DNA of 34,269 nt from Spirochaetia bacterium (GTDB lineage: Bacteria; Spirochaetota; Spirochaetia; JABMQR01), in the NCBI GenBank assembly GCA_021736525.1, contig JAIPFR010000007.1, forward strand, positions 1 to 34,269, read 5' to 3'. The notes below the pieces were generated by a model that was given only the letters and a program-made list of their open reading frames with translations, was not told where the DNA came from and did not search any database. Positions 1-8,654 of the stretch are shown here, one piece after another; the first letter of the stretch is position 1, and every line of letters starts with the position of its first letter. Both the position numbers and the translations under genes were made by a program.

Positions 1-165
1 GTAATAACAAGTACATTTATGCAGAGCTGATAAAGTAAGACCTTTGAAAATAAGAAATACCTCCGTATGCCGTCGTTATGGTCCTCACAGGCTTGACCAT
101 CGGGCGGGAATGCGATAATTTCACACTAGAAAACAGATTATGGATTATATTACAAGAGGTATTTT

Positions 166-1158
166 ATGACATCCTACAAAGAACTGGGTCTAGTTAACAC
201 AACTGATATGTTTAAAAAAGCTATTGACGGCGGTTATGCAATACCTGCCTACAATTTTAACAACATGGAACAGCTGCAGGCTATTATACAAGCCTGCGTA
301 GAAACCAGATCCCCTGTAATTCTTCAGGTTTCCAAAGGAGCCCGGGATTACGCAAATATCAACCTGCTGAGAAATATGGCACGGGGAGCCGTAGAATATG
401 CCAAGGAATTGGGCTGCGAGATCCCCATCACTCTGCACCTTGACCATGGCGACAGTTTTGAGACCTGCAAAGAATGCATTGACAACGGCTTTTCTTCAGT
501 CATGATAGACGGATCCCATTTCCCGTACGATGAAAATGTCGCCCTTACCCGTAAGGTTGTGGAATACGCCCATGCCAGAAACGTTACTGTTGAGGGAGAA
601 CTCGGAGTACTTGCCGGCATCGAGGATGATGTAGTTGCTGAAAAATCTACCTATACCAAACCTGAGGAAGTAGAGGATTTTGTCGGGAAAACCGGTGTTG
701 ATTCATTAGCTATTTCAATAGGCACCAGTCATGGAGCCAATAAATTCAAGCCGGAGCAGTGCACAAGAAATGCTGACGGCGTGCTCATTCCGCCGCCTCT
801 CAGGTTTGACATCCTCGAAGAGATAGAAAAGCGGCTCCCCGGTTTTCCTATTGTACTACACGGTTCTTCGTCAGTTCCTGTTGAATATGTTACGAAAATC
901 CAGCAATACGGCGGATCGCTCAAAGACTCTGTCGGTATTCCGGAAGAGCAGCTTCGTAAAGCGGCCAAACTGGCTGTCTGCAAAATCAACATCGATTCTG
1001 ACGGACGTCTTGCCATGACAGCATCTATCAGGGAAACCATGGCAAACAAGCCGGGAGAATTCGATCCGAGAAAATATTTGGGACCGGCTCGCGAAACCCT
1101 TAAAGAAATGTATAAAAAGAAGAATATTGATGTTCTCGGTTCTTCCGGCAAGGCTTAA
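166..1158 (+). CDS. fba: Class II fructose-bisphosphate aldolase
   Basis: 330-aa ORF; class II aldolase motifs (AIPAYNFNN, PITLHLDHGDSFE, SVMIDGSHFPYDENV, VLHGSSSVP, KINIDSDGRLA); GAGGT SD upstream of ATG. Confidence 0.95.
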   Translation: MTSYKELGLVNTTDMFKKAIDGGYAIPAYNFNNMEQLQAIIQACVETRSPVILQVSKGARDYANINLLRNMARGAVEYAKELGCEIPITLHLDHGDSFETCKECIDNGFSSVMIDGSHFPYDENVALTRKVVEYAHARNVTVEGELGVLAGIEDDVVAEKSTYTKPEEVEDFVGKTGVDSLAISIGTSHGANKFKPEQCTRNADGVLIPPPLRFDILEEIEKRLPGFPIVLHGSSSVPVEYVTKIQQYGGSLKDSVGIPEEQLRKAAKLAVCKINIDSDGRLAMTASIRETMANKPGEFDPRKYLGPARETLKEMYKKKNIDVLGSSGKA

Positions 1159-1170
1159 ATTGATTTTTTC

Positions 1171-1193
1171 GGGGCTGTCACCGCAGCCCCTTT
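1171..1193 (+). terminator. Possible weak intrinsic terminator after fba
   Basis: GGGGCTG-TCACCG-CAGCCCC (7-bp perfect stem) followed by only three T. Confidence 0.4.
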
Positions 1194-1220
1194 GACTCAT
1201 TGCATTCTTCGTGATATATT
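1192..1220 (+). promoter_or_regulatory. Sigma70-type promoter for the infC operon
   Basis: TTGACT (1192-1197), 17-nt spacer, TATATT (1215-1220). Confidence 0.6.
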
Positions 1221-1307
1221 TTGCTGGTATGAAAATGCAGGGAACTAATTTCTGTATACCCAGTTTATAGTGGCGATGTTTTGGTAAAGGAAACAGTAGG
1301 AGGAAGA

Positions 1308-1841
1308 TTGGCTGCGAAAAAACAGAGAATCAACAATCAGATCAGAATACCTGAAGTACGTCTGATTGATGAGCTTGGTGAACAACGGGGGGTGGTACCT
1401 ACCCAGGAGGCATTGCGTATTGCCATGGAAGCTGGTCTTGACTTGGTGGAAGTTGCACCGAATGCAAATCCTCCTGTTTGCAAGATCCTTGATTTCGGCA
1501 AGTTTAAATATGAACAGGAAAAAAAACTGCGGGAAGCCCGCAAGAACCAGACGCAGATAAAGCTTAAAGAAATTCGCATGCAGCCGAAAATTGAAAAGCA
1601 CGATCTTGAATTCAAGACAAAACATATTACGGACTTCCTGGCTGAAGGAAACAAAGTTAAAGTAACAATACGGTTTCGCGGTCGAGAGCTTGCTCATACG
1701 GAACTCGGTCGAGCGGTGCTCGAAAGGGTGCTGGAAATGCTCACTGCCAATGAAGTCGGATATAATCTGGACCGAAGCCCGCTTATGGAAGGAAGGTTCA
1801 TGTCAATGATTATAAGTCCGGCAAAAAGTTCCAAAAAATAA
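1308..1841 (+). CDS. infC: Translation initiation factor IF-3
   Basis: IF3 sequence ([35 protein letters not shown]...). AGGAGG at 1298-1303 favours the TTG at 1308 over the upstream TTG at 1281. Confidence 0.93.
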   Translation: MAAKKQRINNQIRIPEVRLIDELGEQRGVVPTQEALRIAMEAGLDLVEVAPNANPPVCKILDFGKFKYEQEKKLREARKNQTQIKLKEIRMQPKIEKHDLEFKTKHITDFLAEGNKVKVTIRFRGRELAHTELGRAVLERVLEMLTANEVGYNLDRSPLMEGRFMSMIISPAKSSKK

Positions 1842-1899
1842 CCGGGTTTTACTTTTATTCAGAGCAAATCAACTGAAGAGAATCCTTTCATGGAGAGAT

Positions 1900-1979
1900 A
1901 CTCTATGGGGAAGTTATAGAGTCCGCAGTCTGCGGATATATTTAATGCAGTTCCAGGGGTAAATCTTGTTCCCTGAGAA
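1900..1979 (+). promoter_or_regulatory. Structured leader upstream of rpmI (candidate ribosomal-protein autoregulatory element)
   Basis: Three consecutive stems in the infC-rpmI gap: ACTCTAT/ATAGAGT (1900-1906/1916-1922), TCCGC/GCGGA (1922-1926/1932-1936), TTCCAGGG/CCCTG-A-GAA (1951-1958/1971-1979). Confidence 0.5.
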
Positions 1980-1997
1980 CGCAAAGGAAAGGTATTT

Positions 1998-2198
1998 ATG
2001 CCAAAAATGAAAACAAGAAAAGCTGCCGCAAAGAGGTACAAGGTAACCAGTTCCGGGAAAGTCCTGTACAAAAAGCAAGGCACACGGCACATTCTCACCA
2101 AGAAGAGCTCGAAAAGGAAGCGGAGTCTTCGTCACTCGGATGTTTTAAGTGATCCTGAAACAAAAAAAGTGAAGAAACTGCTTCCATACAAGTTCTAA
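1998..2198 (+). CDS. rpmI: 50S ribosomal protein L35 (bL35)
   Basis: 66 aa, [22 protein letters not shown]...; follows infC. Confidence 0.95.
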   Translation: MPKMKTRKAAAKRYKVTSSGKVLYKKQGTRHILTKKSSKRKRSLRHSDVLSDPETKKVKKLLPYKF

Positions 2199-2216
2199 GA
2201 GGAGAGGAGATCAACC

Positions 2217-2576
2217 ATGCCAAGAGCAGTAGATGGTACTAGAAGAAAAGATAGACGAAAGAAAATCCTTCAGGATGCTAAAGGATTTTATGGAAGACGA
2301 AGCACCAATTTCAGAACGGCAAAAGATGCTGTAACAAAAGCCGGTCAATATGCCTACCGGGACAGGAAGAGAAAGAAAAGAGACTTTCGCAGATTATGGA
2401 TAACAAGAATCTCTGCTGCAGTGCAGTCAGAGGGTCTGAACTATTCTCAATTTATGCATGGTTTAAAACTAGCCAATATTGAAGTCAACAGAAAAGCACT
2501 CTCTAATATGGCGATAGAAGACAAGCAGTCTTTCTCTGTTCTTGTTGCTCAGGCAAAAAAAGTATTAGAGGTATAA
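2217..2576 (+). CDS. rplT: 50S ribosomal protein L20 (bL20)
   Basis: 119 aa, [39 protein letters not shown]...; follows rpmI. Confidence 0.95.
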   Translation: MPRAVDGTRRKDRRKKILQDAKGFYGRRSTNFRTAKDAVTKAGQYAYRDRKRKKRDFRRLWITRISAAVQSEGLNYSQFMHGLKLANIEVNRKALSNMAIEDKQSFSVLVAQAKKVLEV

Positions 2577-2577
2577 T

Positions 2578-2976
2578 ATGCTGACTTTAGATAAGGTTCA
2601 GCTCCTTGAAGAACGAATAAAAAAAGCTGTAACTCTTATCCACAAGCTTCGCGAAGAAAATGCCGCTCTGCGGGATGAGTTGGAAATGCTGAAAATGCAC
2701 AACGACGAGCTTAAAGATTTTGCCAAGAGCCTTGGCAACGACACTCAGCTTATCGAAAAAACTATTTCAACCGCCCTCACCAGTCTTGAAGAAGTTGGTG
2801 AGGGTTTTCAGGCAGCTATAGAACCTGCTGATTCAGCCGAAATGGATTATGCTGAAGCTGATGTCTTCGCATCCCAGGATGGTGCAGTAATCGAGGATCT
2901 GGAATTACCGAAAGATGACCCTAATGATGATATTATCATCAATCTGGGCTTGGACGAGGATATCCCCCTCTATTAG
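2578..2976 (+). CDS. Coiled-coil protein, ZapB-like cell-division factor
   Basis: 132 aa, N-terminal heptad-like coiled coil (LEERIKKAVTLIHKLREENAALRDELEMLK) and acidic tail; directly between rplT and zapA. Confidence 0.6.
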   Translation: MLTLDKVQLLEERIKKAVTLIHKLREENAALRDELEMLKMHNDELKDFAKSLGNDTQLIEKTISTALTSLEEVGEGFQAAIEPADSAEMDYAEADVFASQDGAVIEDLELPKDDPNDDIIINLGLDEDIPLY

Positions 2977-2999
2977 CCGCAGTTATGGGAGAAACATGC

Positions 3000-3305
3000 A
3001 TGGATAGTCATGTAGTCAGGGTAACCGTTTTAGGGAACAAGCTGTCAGTTCGTACTGATGCACCCCCTGAACAACTTTCCGCTACAATATCGTTTATAGA
3101 GGAGAAGGCTGAATTACTGAAAACTGCTTCCATTGCAGCAGATCCGTTAAAACTCAGCATTCTCCTGAATATCATCCTAGCAGATGAACTTATTAAAGCC
3201 AACAAAGAATTGGTTAAGATCAAGCAGACTGAATTTTCTGAGCTGGAAAAAGCTGACAAGCTGGCATCCGATTTGATCGAATTGATATCACATGAAATCG
3301 AATAG
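3000..3305 (+). CDS. zapA: Cell division protein ZapA-like
   Basis: ZapA-like layout (VRVTVLGNKLSVRTDAPPEQLSATISFIEEKAELL... then helical tail); ATG at 3000 has GGGAG upstream; the 6S RNA candidate lies immediately downstream. Confidence 0.7.
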   Translation: MDSHVVRVTVLGNKLSVRTDAPPEQLSATISFIEEKAELLKTASIAADPLKLSILLNIILADELIKANKELVKIKQTEFSELEKADKLASDLIELISHEIE

Positions 3306-3339
3306 CCGCATTCTGATTGATCACTGAAGATTACAAGTT

Positions 3340-3513
3340 CCTGCGGTGTGCGGGCGAAACACAAATCTCTTGGGTCAACTATTATAAAAGGGACTTCAAC
3401 GTTTTCCTGTTGAATTGATCCATGTACTTGGAACAGGATGCAGGTTACAGAAGACCCACTTGAACCTATGAAGTTCAAGAGATTACGTTTCAATCGGCAT
3501 CGCGGGTTTTTTT
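3340..3513 (+). ncRNA. ssrS: 6S RNA
   Basis: 5' CCTGCGGTGT pairs with 3' GGCATCGCGGG; GAAAC/GTTTC; AATCTCTTG (3364-3372) / CAAGAGATT (3476-3484); TGGGTC (3371-3376) / GACCCA (3453-3458); A/U-rich central region; CTTGAAC...GTTCAAG hairpin and GATTAC...CGGCATC segment resemble the E. coli 6S 3' half; ends in T7; adjacent to zapA as in enterobacteria. Confidence 0.85.
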
Positions 3514-3589
3514 CCTATATTGAGAAAACTTAATGAATGCTTACATTTTTTAAAGTTGCCTCAATATTCTTCGGTTTCCAAGTTGCCCG

Positions 3590-3599
3590 CCCCCCCCCC
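3590..3599 (+). repeat. Homopolymeric C10 tract upstream of the TPR gene
   Basis: Uninterrupted ten C, 19 bp before the likely ATG at 3618. Confidence 0.9.
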
Positions 3600-3617
3600 G
3601 ACGAGAGAGGTAATGCA

Positions 3618-4742
3618 ATGAACATTAAAGACAACCCTGAAATTCCTGAGCAGCTGAAAAACATTCTGTATATTTCCCTTCCTGAAGGAACTGGACGAAA
3701 AATTGATGATTTTATTATTGATGAAAATCATCTGATACCAGTTGAAATACCGAAAGGAGAGTCAGAACTCGATTTGACTAATCTCTCCTGGGAAATGATT
3801 GTATCAGCCATGCTCAGGATTTTTGCCTATAAACCGGACCATAGTGATATCGAATACTACCGAAAATTTATTCATGCTGTGCAGCCCGACATTATTCCGG
3901 AATTGACAAAAACTGGAGTTATTAAAGCAGAAAACAAAGATTTTCTATTAGCAGAAGAAATATTTCTCGCTTTGAATCATTTTGCCCCTGAAGAACCTTT
4001 CACATTTCTCAACCTTGCATTTCTCTACGAAGAGATGGCGGAAATCGCGAGGAAAACTGGCAGCAAGCTAAAAGAAAACTATTTAAGCAAGGCCTTTGAA
4101 ACCTACACTGCAGGTTTAGAGGTTCATCCTGATCATCCGGATATGCACTTTTATTCAGGGTATTTTTATCTTAAAAACCAGAATCCTTCAAAAACCCGCG
4201 AACATTTTGAGTTTTTCCTGGGTTTGGCCCCAGAAGATGAAAGAAGCAGTGAAATCCGGGAAATTACTGAGCGGATCAGCATGCAGAGTCAGGATGACCA
4301 GCTGTTTACTGAAGCTTTCGATCTCATAATGCTCGAAAATGAGCCAGAAGCTATAACTCGCATAGATCAGTTCCTTCAAAGGAATCCCCATGTCTGGAAT
4401 GCCTGGTTTCTCAAGGGATGGGCGCACAGGAGACTGGGAGAGTATTCAAAAGGAAAATATGCTCTGGAAAAAAGTCTTGAGCTGGAGAAGTATACTACCG
4501 ATATTTTTAATGAACTGGCTATTTGCTGTATGGAAACTGGATTCTTGACTCAAGCGTATAATCATTTAAAGGAAGCACTGGCAATAGAACCGGAAAACAC
4601 GAAAATCATATCAAACTTTGGGGTACTTGAGCTGAAAAAAGGCAATCCTGATGAGGCTCTCCGCTTTTTTCTGATAGTTCAGGAACTTGATCCTGATGAT
4701 GCAATAGCTGCGGACTATATTTCCAAGCTTTCAGAGGCCTGA
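3618..4742 (+). CDS. Tetratricopeptide-repeat protein
   Basis: TPR-like helical repeats (AWFLKGWAHRRLGEYSKGKYALEKSLELE, AYNHLKEALAIEPENTKIISNFGVLELKKGNPDEALRFF). ATG 3618 with GAGAGAGG SD preferred over ORF start 3537. Confidence 0.8.
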   Translation: MNIKDNPEIPEQLKNILYISLPEGTGRKIDDFIIDENHLIPVEIPKGESELDLTNLSWEMIVSAMLRIFAYKPDHSDIEYYRKFIHAVQPDIIPELTKTGVIKAENKDFLLAEEIFLALNHFAPEEPFTFLNLAFLYEEMAEIARKTGSKLKENYLSKAFETYTAGLEVHPDHPDMHFYSGYFYLKNQNPSKTREHFEFFLGLAPEDERSSEIREITERISMQSQDDQLFTEAFDLIMLENEPEAITRIDQFLQRNPHVWNAWFLKGWAHRRLGEYSKGKYALEKSLELEKYTTDIFNELAICCMETGFLTQAYNHLKEALAIEPENTKIISNFGVLELKKGNPDEALRFFLIVQELDPDDAIAADYISKLSEA

Positions 4743-4745
4743 CTC

Positions 4746-5180
4746 ATGTCCACCGATTTGCTGAGCTTGATTTCACATAGTGAGCAGCAGACCCTCGAGG
4801 TTGGGAAGAGAATTGGAGAACTCTGTCAGAAAGGAACCATAATTTCGATGAGGGGTCCGTTGGGATCGGGTAAAACGATACTTGCTAAGGGCATAGCTCT
4901 TTCCCTGGGAATAACGGAACCAGTCACCAGCCCGACTTTTACTATAATTCAGGAGTACAACGGAAATTATCCTCTGTTTCATATAGACTTATACCGTCTC
5001 GATAATCCGGAGGAATTTGAGCTGCTCGGTGGTGAAGAACTGCTTTATAATCAGGCAGTTACGATTATTGAATGGAGTGAAATTATTGACAGCCTGCTTC
5101 CTGATTCAACCATATCAATCGATATTTCAATAGAAAAAAATCAGGATCGTATCATAGAAATTCGGGGAGCCTCACTATGA
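4746..5180 (+). CDS. tsaE: tRNA threonylcarbamoyladenosine biosynthesis ATPase TsaE
   Basis: Walker A GPLGSGKT, TSPTFTIIQEY, FHIDLYRL, IIEWSE motifs. Confidence 0.93.
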   Translation: MSTDLLSLISHSEQQTLEVGKRIGELCQKGTIISMRGPLGSGKTILAKGIALSLGITEPVTSPTFTIIQEYNGNYPLFHIDLYRLDNPEEFELLGGEELLYNQAVTIIEWSEIIDSLLPDSTISIDISIEKNQDRIIEIRGASL

Positions 5181-5854
5181 ACATTCTTGCTTTAGACACT
5201 TCCGGTACTATGCTGGATATCGCATTAGAGGCTCGAGGGAAACTCTATTCCCGTTATCGCCAGATCGGGCTGCAGCACTCTGAGCATATCATGCCCGCTG
5301 TCATTGAACTCTGCACCGAAGCATCAATTACTATTAAGCAGCTTGAACTGTTGGTAGTTACCCGTGGTCCTGGTTCATTTACCGGCCTGCGGATAGGAAT
5401 GGCAGCCGCAAAGGGGTTGGCTTTTGGTTTGCAGATACCGCTCGTCTCGGTTCCAACTCTCGATGCTCTTGCTGCAGCCGCGGGCCTTGCCTATGGTAAT
5501 CATAATGAAGAACAAAGAGTTACTGTTCCGGTAATTGATGCCAGAAAACAGCGTTATTACGCAGCTTTATATAAATCCGGCAATCGAGTAAGTGAATATC
5601 TTGATATATCTCCGGAAGATTTACTTAACAACTATCTGATTCACTGCAACGATATACTTCTTGCAGGACCAGACAGCGAACGGTTTCTTATGCTCCTTCA
5701 GGAAACGGGGCTTCCGACTGATTCCCCAGTTATTTCAGCTGCAGGTTCTATACCTGCAGCTCCATTTCTCATAGAAGCTGGTTTACGGCAGTTTGAAACT
5801 AACGGGAGTGACAGTGCTGATCAGGGCCCACTCTATATCAGAAACAGCACATAG
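5177..5854 (+). CDS. tsaB: tRNA threonylcarbamoyladenosine biosynthesis protein TsaB
   Basis: MNILALDTSG...; LQHSEHIMP; RGPGSFTGLRIGMAAAKGLA; 4-nt overlap with tsaE. Confidence 0.93.
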   Translation: MNILALDTSGTMLDIALEARGKLYSRYRQIGLQHSEHIMPAVIELCTEASITIKQLELLVVTRGPGSFTGLRIGMAAAKGLAFGLQIPLVSVPTLDALAAAAGLAYGNHNEEQRVTVPVIDARKQRYYAALYKSGNRVSEYLDISPEDLLNNYLIHCNDILLAGPDSERFLMLLQETGLPTDSPVISAAGSIPAAPFLIEAGLRQFETNGSDSADQGPLYIRNST

Positions 5855-6034
5855 CTCCACCCCTTTTCTATACATTACCATTTTTGTAAGTTTTCGGGCT
5901 TTTCCTGTTGTTTTCACTTTACTTTTTACCTGTTTTTTACGATATATATAGGTATACAAATGAGAAAAAATTGCTGAAAATCTTTGATTATTACAATTAC
6001 CTCAATTTTTCTGAATTATCATGGAGGATGGACT

Positions 6035-6982
6035 ATGAGCTTGGAAACACTTGATGCTGAAATTATCGTGGTTGGCGGTGGCGCAGCGGGCTTGACCGCT
6101 GCTCAATATGGTGCGCGAGCTAATCTGAAAACACTACTCATAGAGGAAATGGCCCCCGGTGGACAAGCCCTTATCATAGATGACCTGGAAAACTACCCTG
6201 GTTTTCCGGAAAAAATATCAGGTTTTGACTTCACTCAGCGCTTTACCCAGCAAGCTTTGAATTTCGGGGCAGAAATAACCAATGCAACGGTAAATTCCAT
6301 AAAAAAGGAAGGGAATGTATTTGTGCTCGACACAACCAAAGGTGAAAAAAAAGCTTTTGCCGTCATTCTTGCTACCGGTGCAAAACACAGGAAGCTTGGC
6401 GTTCCAGGGGAAGAAACCTATTCCGGTAAAGGGGTCTCTTATTGTGCTACGTGTGACGGTCCTTTTTTTCGCGGAAAGAAAATGCTTGTCGTAGGCGGCG
6501 GTGATGCAGCTTGTGATGAAGCGCTTTTTCTTTCTAAACTAAGTGACAACATAGTAATGGTTCATCGACGAGACCGCTTCCGAGCTCAAAAGGCTTTAGC
6601 CGGACGCGTTCTGGATAATAAGCGAATTGATGTGCGGTTTAACCATGAAGTAGTGGAAATTGGCGGAGACGGAAAAAAAGTAACCAGTGTCAAACTGCTT
6701 AATAATGCAGATAATTCGCAATATGAAGAAGATTTTGCTGCGGTTTTTATTTTTGTCGGCTCATTACCCCAAACAGCTTTAGCCGAAAATCTGGAAAAGG
6801 ATGAAGCCGGCTATTTGATTACCGATCAGGAAATGAGAACCTCGCTGCCAGGATTTTATGTAGTTGGGGATGTGCGGGCTACTCCCTTCCGCCAGCTGAT
6901 TGTAGCTGCTGGAGAAGGAGCCGTTGCCAGTCATAGTGCAGCCCAGTACATCGATGCACTTGAAGGCAACTCCTACGATTAA
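6035..6982 (+). CDS. trxB: Thioredoxin-disulfide reductase
   Basis: FAD motif GGGAAGLTAAQYGAR, redox motif CATC (SYCATCDGPFF), GGGDAACDEA; GGAGG SD before ATG 6035. Confidence 0.93.
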   Translation: MSLETLDAEIIVVGGGAAGLTAAQYGARANLKTLLIEEMAPGGQALIIDDLENYPGFPEKISGFDFTQRFTQQALNFGAEITNATVNSIKKEGNVFVLDTTKGEKKAFAVILATGAKHRKLGVPGEETYSGKGVSYCATCDGPFFRGKKMLVVGGGDAACDEALFLSKLSDNIVMVHRRDRFRAQKALAGRVLDNKRIDVRFNHEVVEIGGDGKKVTSVKLLNNADNSQYEEDFAAVFIFVGSLPQTALAENLEKDEAGYLITDQEMRTSLPGFYVVGDVRATPFRQLIVAAGEGAVASHSAAQYIDALEGNSYD

Positions 6983-6994
6983 CATACTCCTCAA

Positions 6995-7038
6995 TCCGGC
7001 ATCAAAGATATGGTATATAATCTGTTTTTGATGCCGGA
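6995..7038. repeat. Inverted repeat / terminator-like hairpin after trxB
   Basis: TCCGGCATCAAA (6995-7006) and TTTGATGCCGGA (7027-7038), 12-bp perfect arms, 20-nt spacer; no T-tract after the + strand arm. Confidence 0.7.
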
Positions 7039-7125
7039 ATACTATCCTGCCTGAATAACAACCAACTGGCAATTTCGTTTCTTGTCTTTATCTGTCAAAT
7101 ACTCTTAATTAGATTCTATAATTGA

Positions 7126-7154
7126 TTGACGGATTATTGTTTACATGGTCTAAT
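7126..7154 (+). promoter_or_regulatory. Sigma70-type promoter for glgA
   Basis: TTGACG (7126-7131), 17-nt spacer, TCTAAT (7149-7154); glgA ATG 7 nt after the -10. Confidence 0.6.
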
Positions 7155-7160
7155 TTAGAT

Positions 7161-8654
7161 ATGAAAATAATGATGATAACCAGTGAAGCAGTTCCTTTTG
7201 CAAAAACCGGAGGTCTGGCTGACGTTGTAACAGCGCTATCCCAGGAACTGGCCCTTGCAGGAAATGATGTTAAAATAATTATTCCCTACTACGGTTTTAT
7301 TCCGGCGGAAGGATTTGAAAACTTACCTTGGAACATAAATCTCACAACAGATTCCATTAATACAACTTTCAGAATAGCCGTTATTACAATAGAAGCTGTT
7401 GAATTCATTTTTTTCCAGCATCCAGTATTTACTGACCGATCAGGAATTTACGGCAATTCCGGACCATTGACATATTCAGACAATATGTTTCGATTTACCC
7501 TGTTCAGCTATGCAGTTTTCGAAATCTGTCGAAGAATTAACTGGTATCCGGACATTTTCCACTGCCATGACTGGCCGACAGGTATGGTTCCACCATTATT
7601 GAAAAAATATAGCAGTAATTTAAGCTATGCACCCTTTAGGCATTCAGCAAGTGTTATGACTATTCATAATCTCGGCTATCAGGGCAAATTTTCAAAACAC
7701 GATATTCATCTTTCTGGTCTGGACAGTGACTCGATCATTTTTCCTGCTGATAATGATTCTGCAGCGGTGAAAGAAATCAACTTTCTGGCAGCTGGAATTC
7801 GTTTCAGCAATAAAATAACAACCGTCTCAGAGACCTATGCTGCTGAAATTCAATCAGAAGAATTTGGAGAAGGCCTCCATGAACTGTTGGCCTCAAGAAG
7901 TGATGACCTCCTGGGGATTTTAAACGGTGTTGACTATTCAGAATGGAATCCGGAAAACGACTCTCTGCTTCCAGTAAATTACTCATCTCATGATCAGAAA
8001 AATAAAAATCAGCTCAAACTGCTCCTGCAGCAGGAAATGAAGTTGAAAGAAGATCCTTCTGTCCCACTTATTGGAATGGTATCGCGTCTTGCAGATCAGA
8101 AAGGATTTCGAGAACTCTGCGGAGGAAAGCCCTCTGCTCTTGAACGAATCATCAGTGATTATCCGATTCAGATGGTAATTGTGGGTACAGGAGAAATGGC
8201 TATAGAGCAGGCTCTGACAGAATTATCGCGAAAATACCCGAACCTGTCTGTTAAAATCACCTTCAGTAATTATCTTGCTCACTTGATTGAGGCGGGATCA
8301 GATTTTTTTCTCATGCCCAGCAGATACGAGCCTTGCGGTTTGAATCAGATATACTCACTGCGATATGGTACTATACCAATTGTACGCAGGACAGGAGGTC
8401 TTGCCGACACGGTTAAGCAGTTTTCAGATGATTATTCTGAGGGTACCGGCCTTGTTTTTGATTTAATGTCCGGTGAGGCTGTTTACCAGAGTATGCAGGA
8501 AATTATGAAGCTCTGGAAACAGCCTGAAAAAATACTTCGGGATATTCGCAGCAGGGCAATGGAAGAGCGCTTTCTGTGGAAATCATCAGCTCATAGCTAT
8601 GTGCAGGTTTATGAAACCGCACTGCAAACGCATAAAGGAGTACAACATGACTAG
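7161..8654 (+). CDS. glgA: Glycogen synthase (ADP-glucose type)
   Basis: MKIMMITSEAVPFAKTGGLADVVTALSQELA; FHCHDWPTGMVP; TVSETYAAEI; SRYEPCGLNQIYSLRYGTIPIVRRTGGLADTV. Confidence 0.93.
   Translation: MKIMMITSEAVPFAKTGGLADVVTALSQELALAGNDVKIIIPYYGFIPAEGFENLPWNINLTTDSINTTFRIAVITIEAVEFIFFQHPVFTDRSGIYGNSGPLTYSDNMFRFTLFSYAVFEICRRINWYPDIFHCHDWPTGMVPPLLKKYSSNLSYAPFRHSASVMTIHNLGYQGKFSKHDIHLSGLDSDSIIFPADNDSAAVKEINFLAAGIRFSNKITTVSETYAAEIQSEEFGEGLHELLASRSDDLLGILNGVDYSEWNPENDSLLPVNYSSHDQKNKNQLKLLLQQEMKLKEDPSVPLIGMVSRLADQKGFRELCGGKPSALERIISDYPIQMVIVGTGEMAIEQALTELSRKYPNLSVKITFSNYLAHLIEAGSDFFLMPSRYEPCGLNQIYSLRYGTIPIVRRTGGLADTVKQFSDDYSEGTGLVFDLMSGEAVYQSMQEIMKLWKQPEKILRDIRSRAMEERFLWKSSAHSYVQVYETALQTHKGVQHD

Noticed and set aside
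93-121. TTGACC-17-TAATTT upstream of fba as a promoter
   Set aside because: The -10 matches poorly at this spacing; GATAAT would need a 15-nt spacer. Possible but not supported enough to list.
729-1151. Minus-strand ORF opposite fba
   Set aside because: Antisense to a well-conserved enzyme, no domain, no SD.
2636-2644. Perfect DnaA-box-like TTATCCACA
   Set aside because: Single copy inside a coding region with no neighbouring boxes, AT-rich unwinding element or dnaA/dnaN genes nearby; chance match likely.
3008-3493. 161-aa minus-strand ORF across zapA and the 6S RNA
   Set aside because: Antisense to zapA and a structured RNA; no recognisable protein features.
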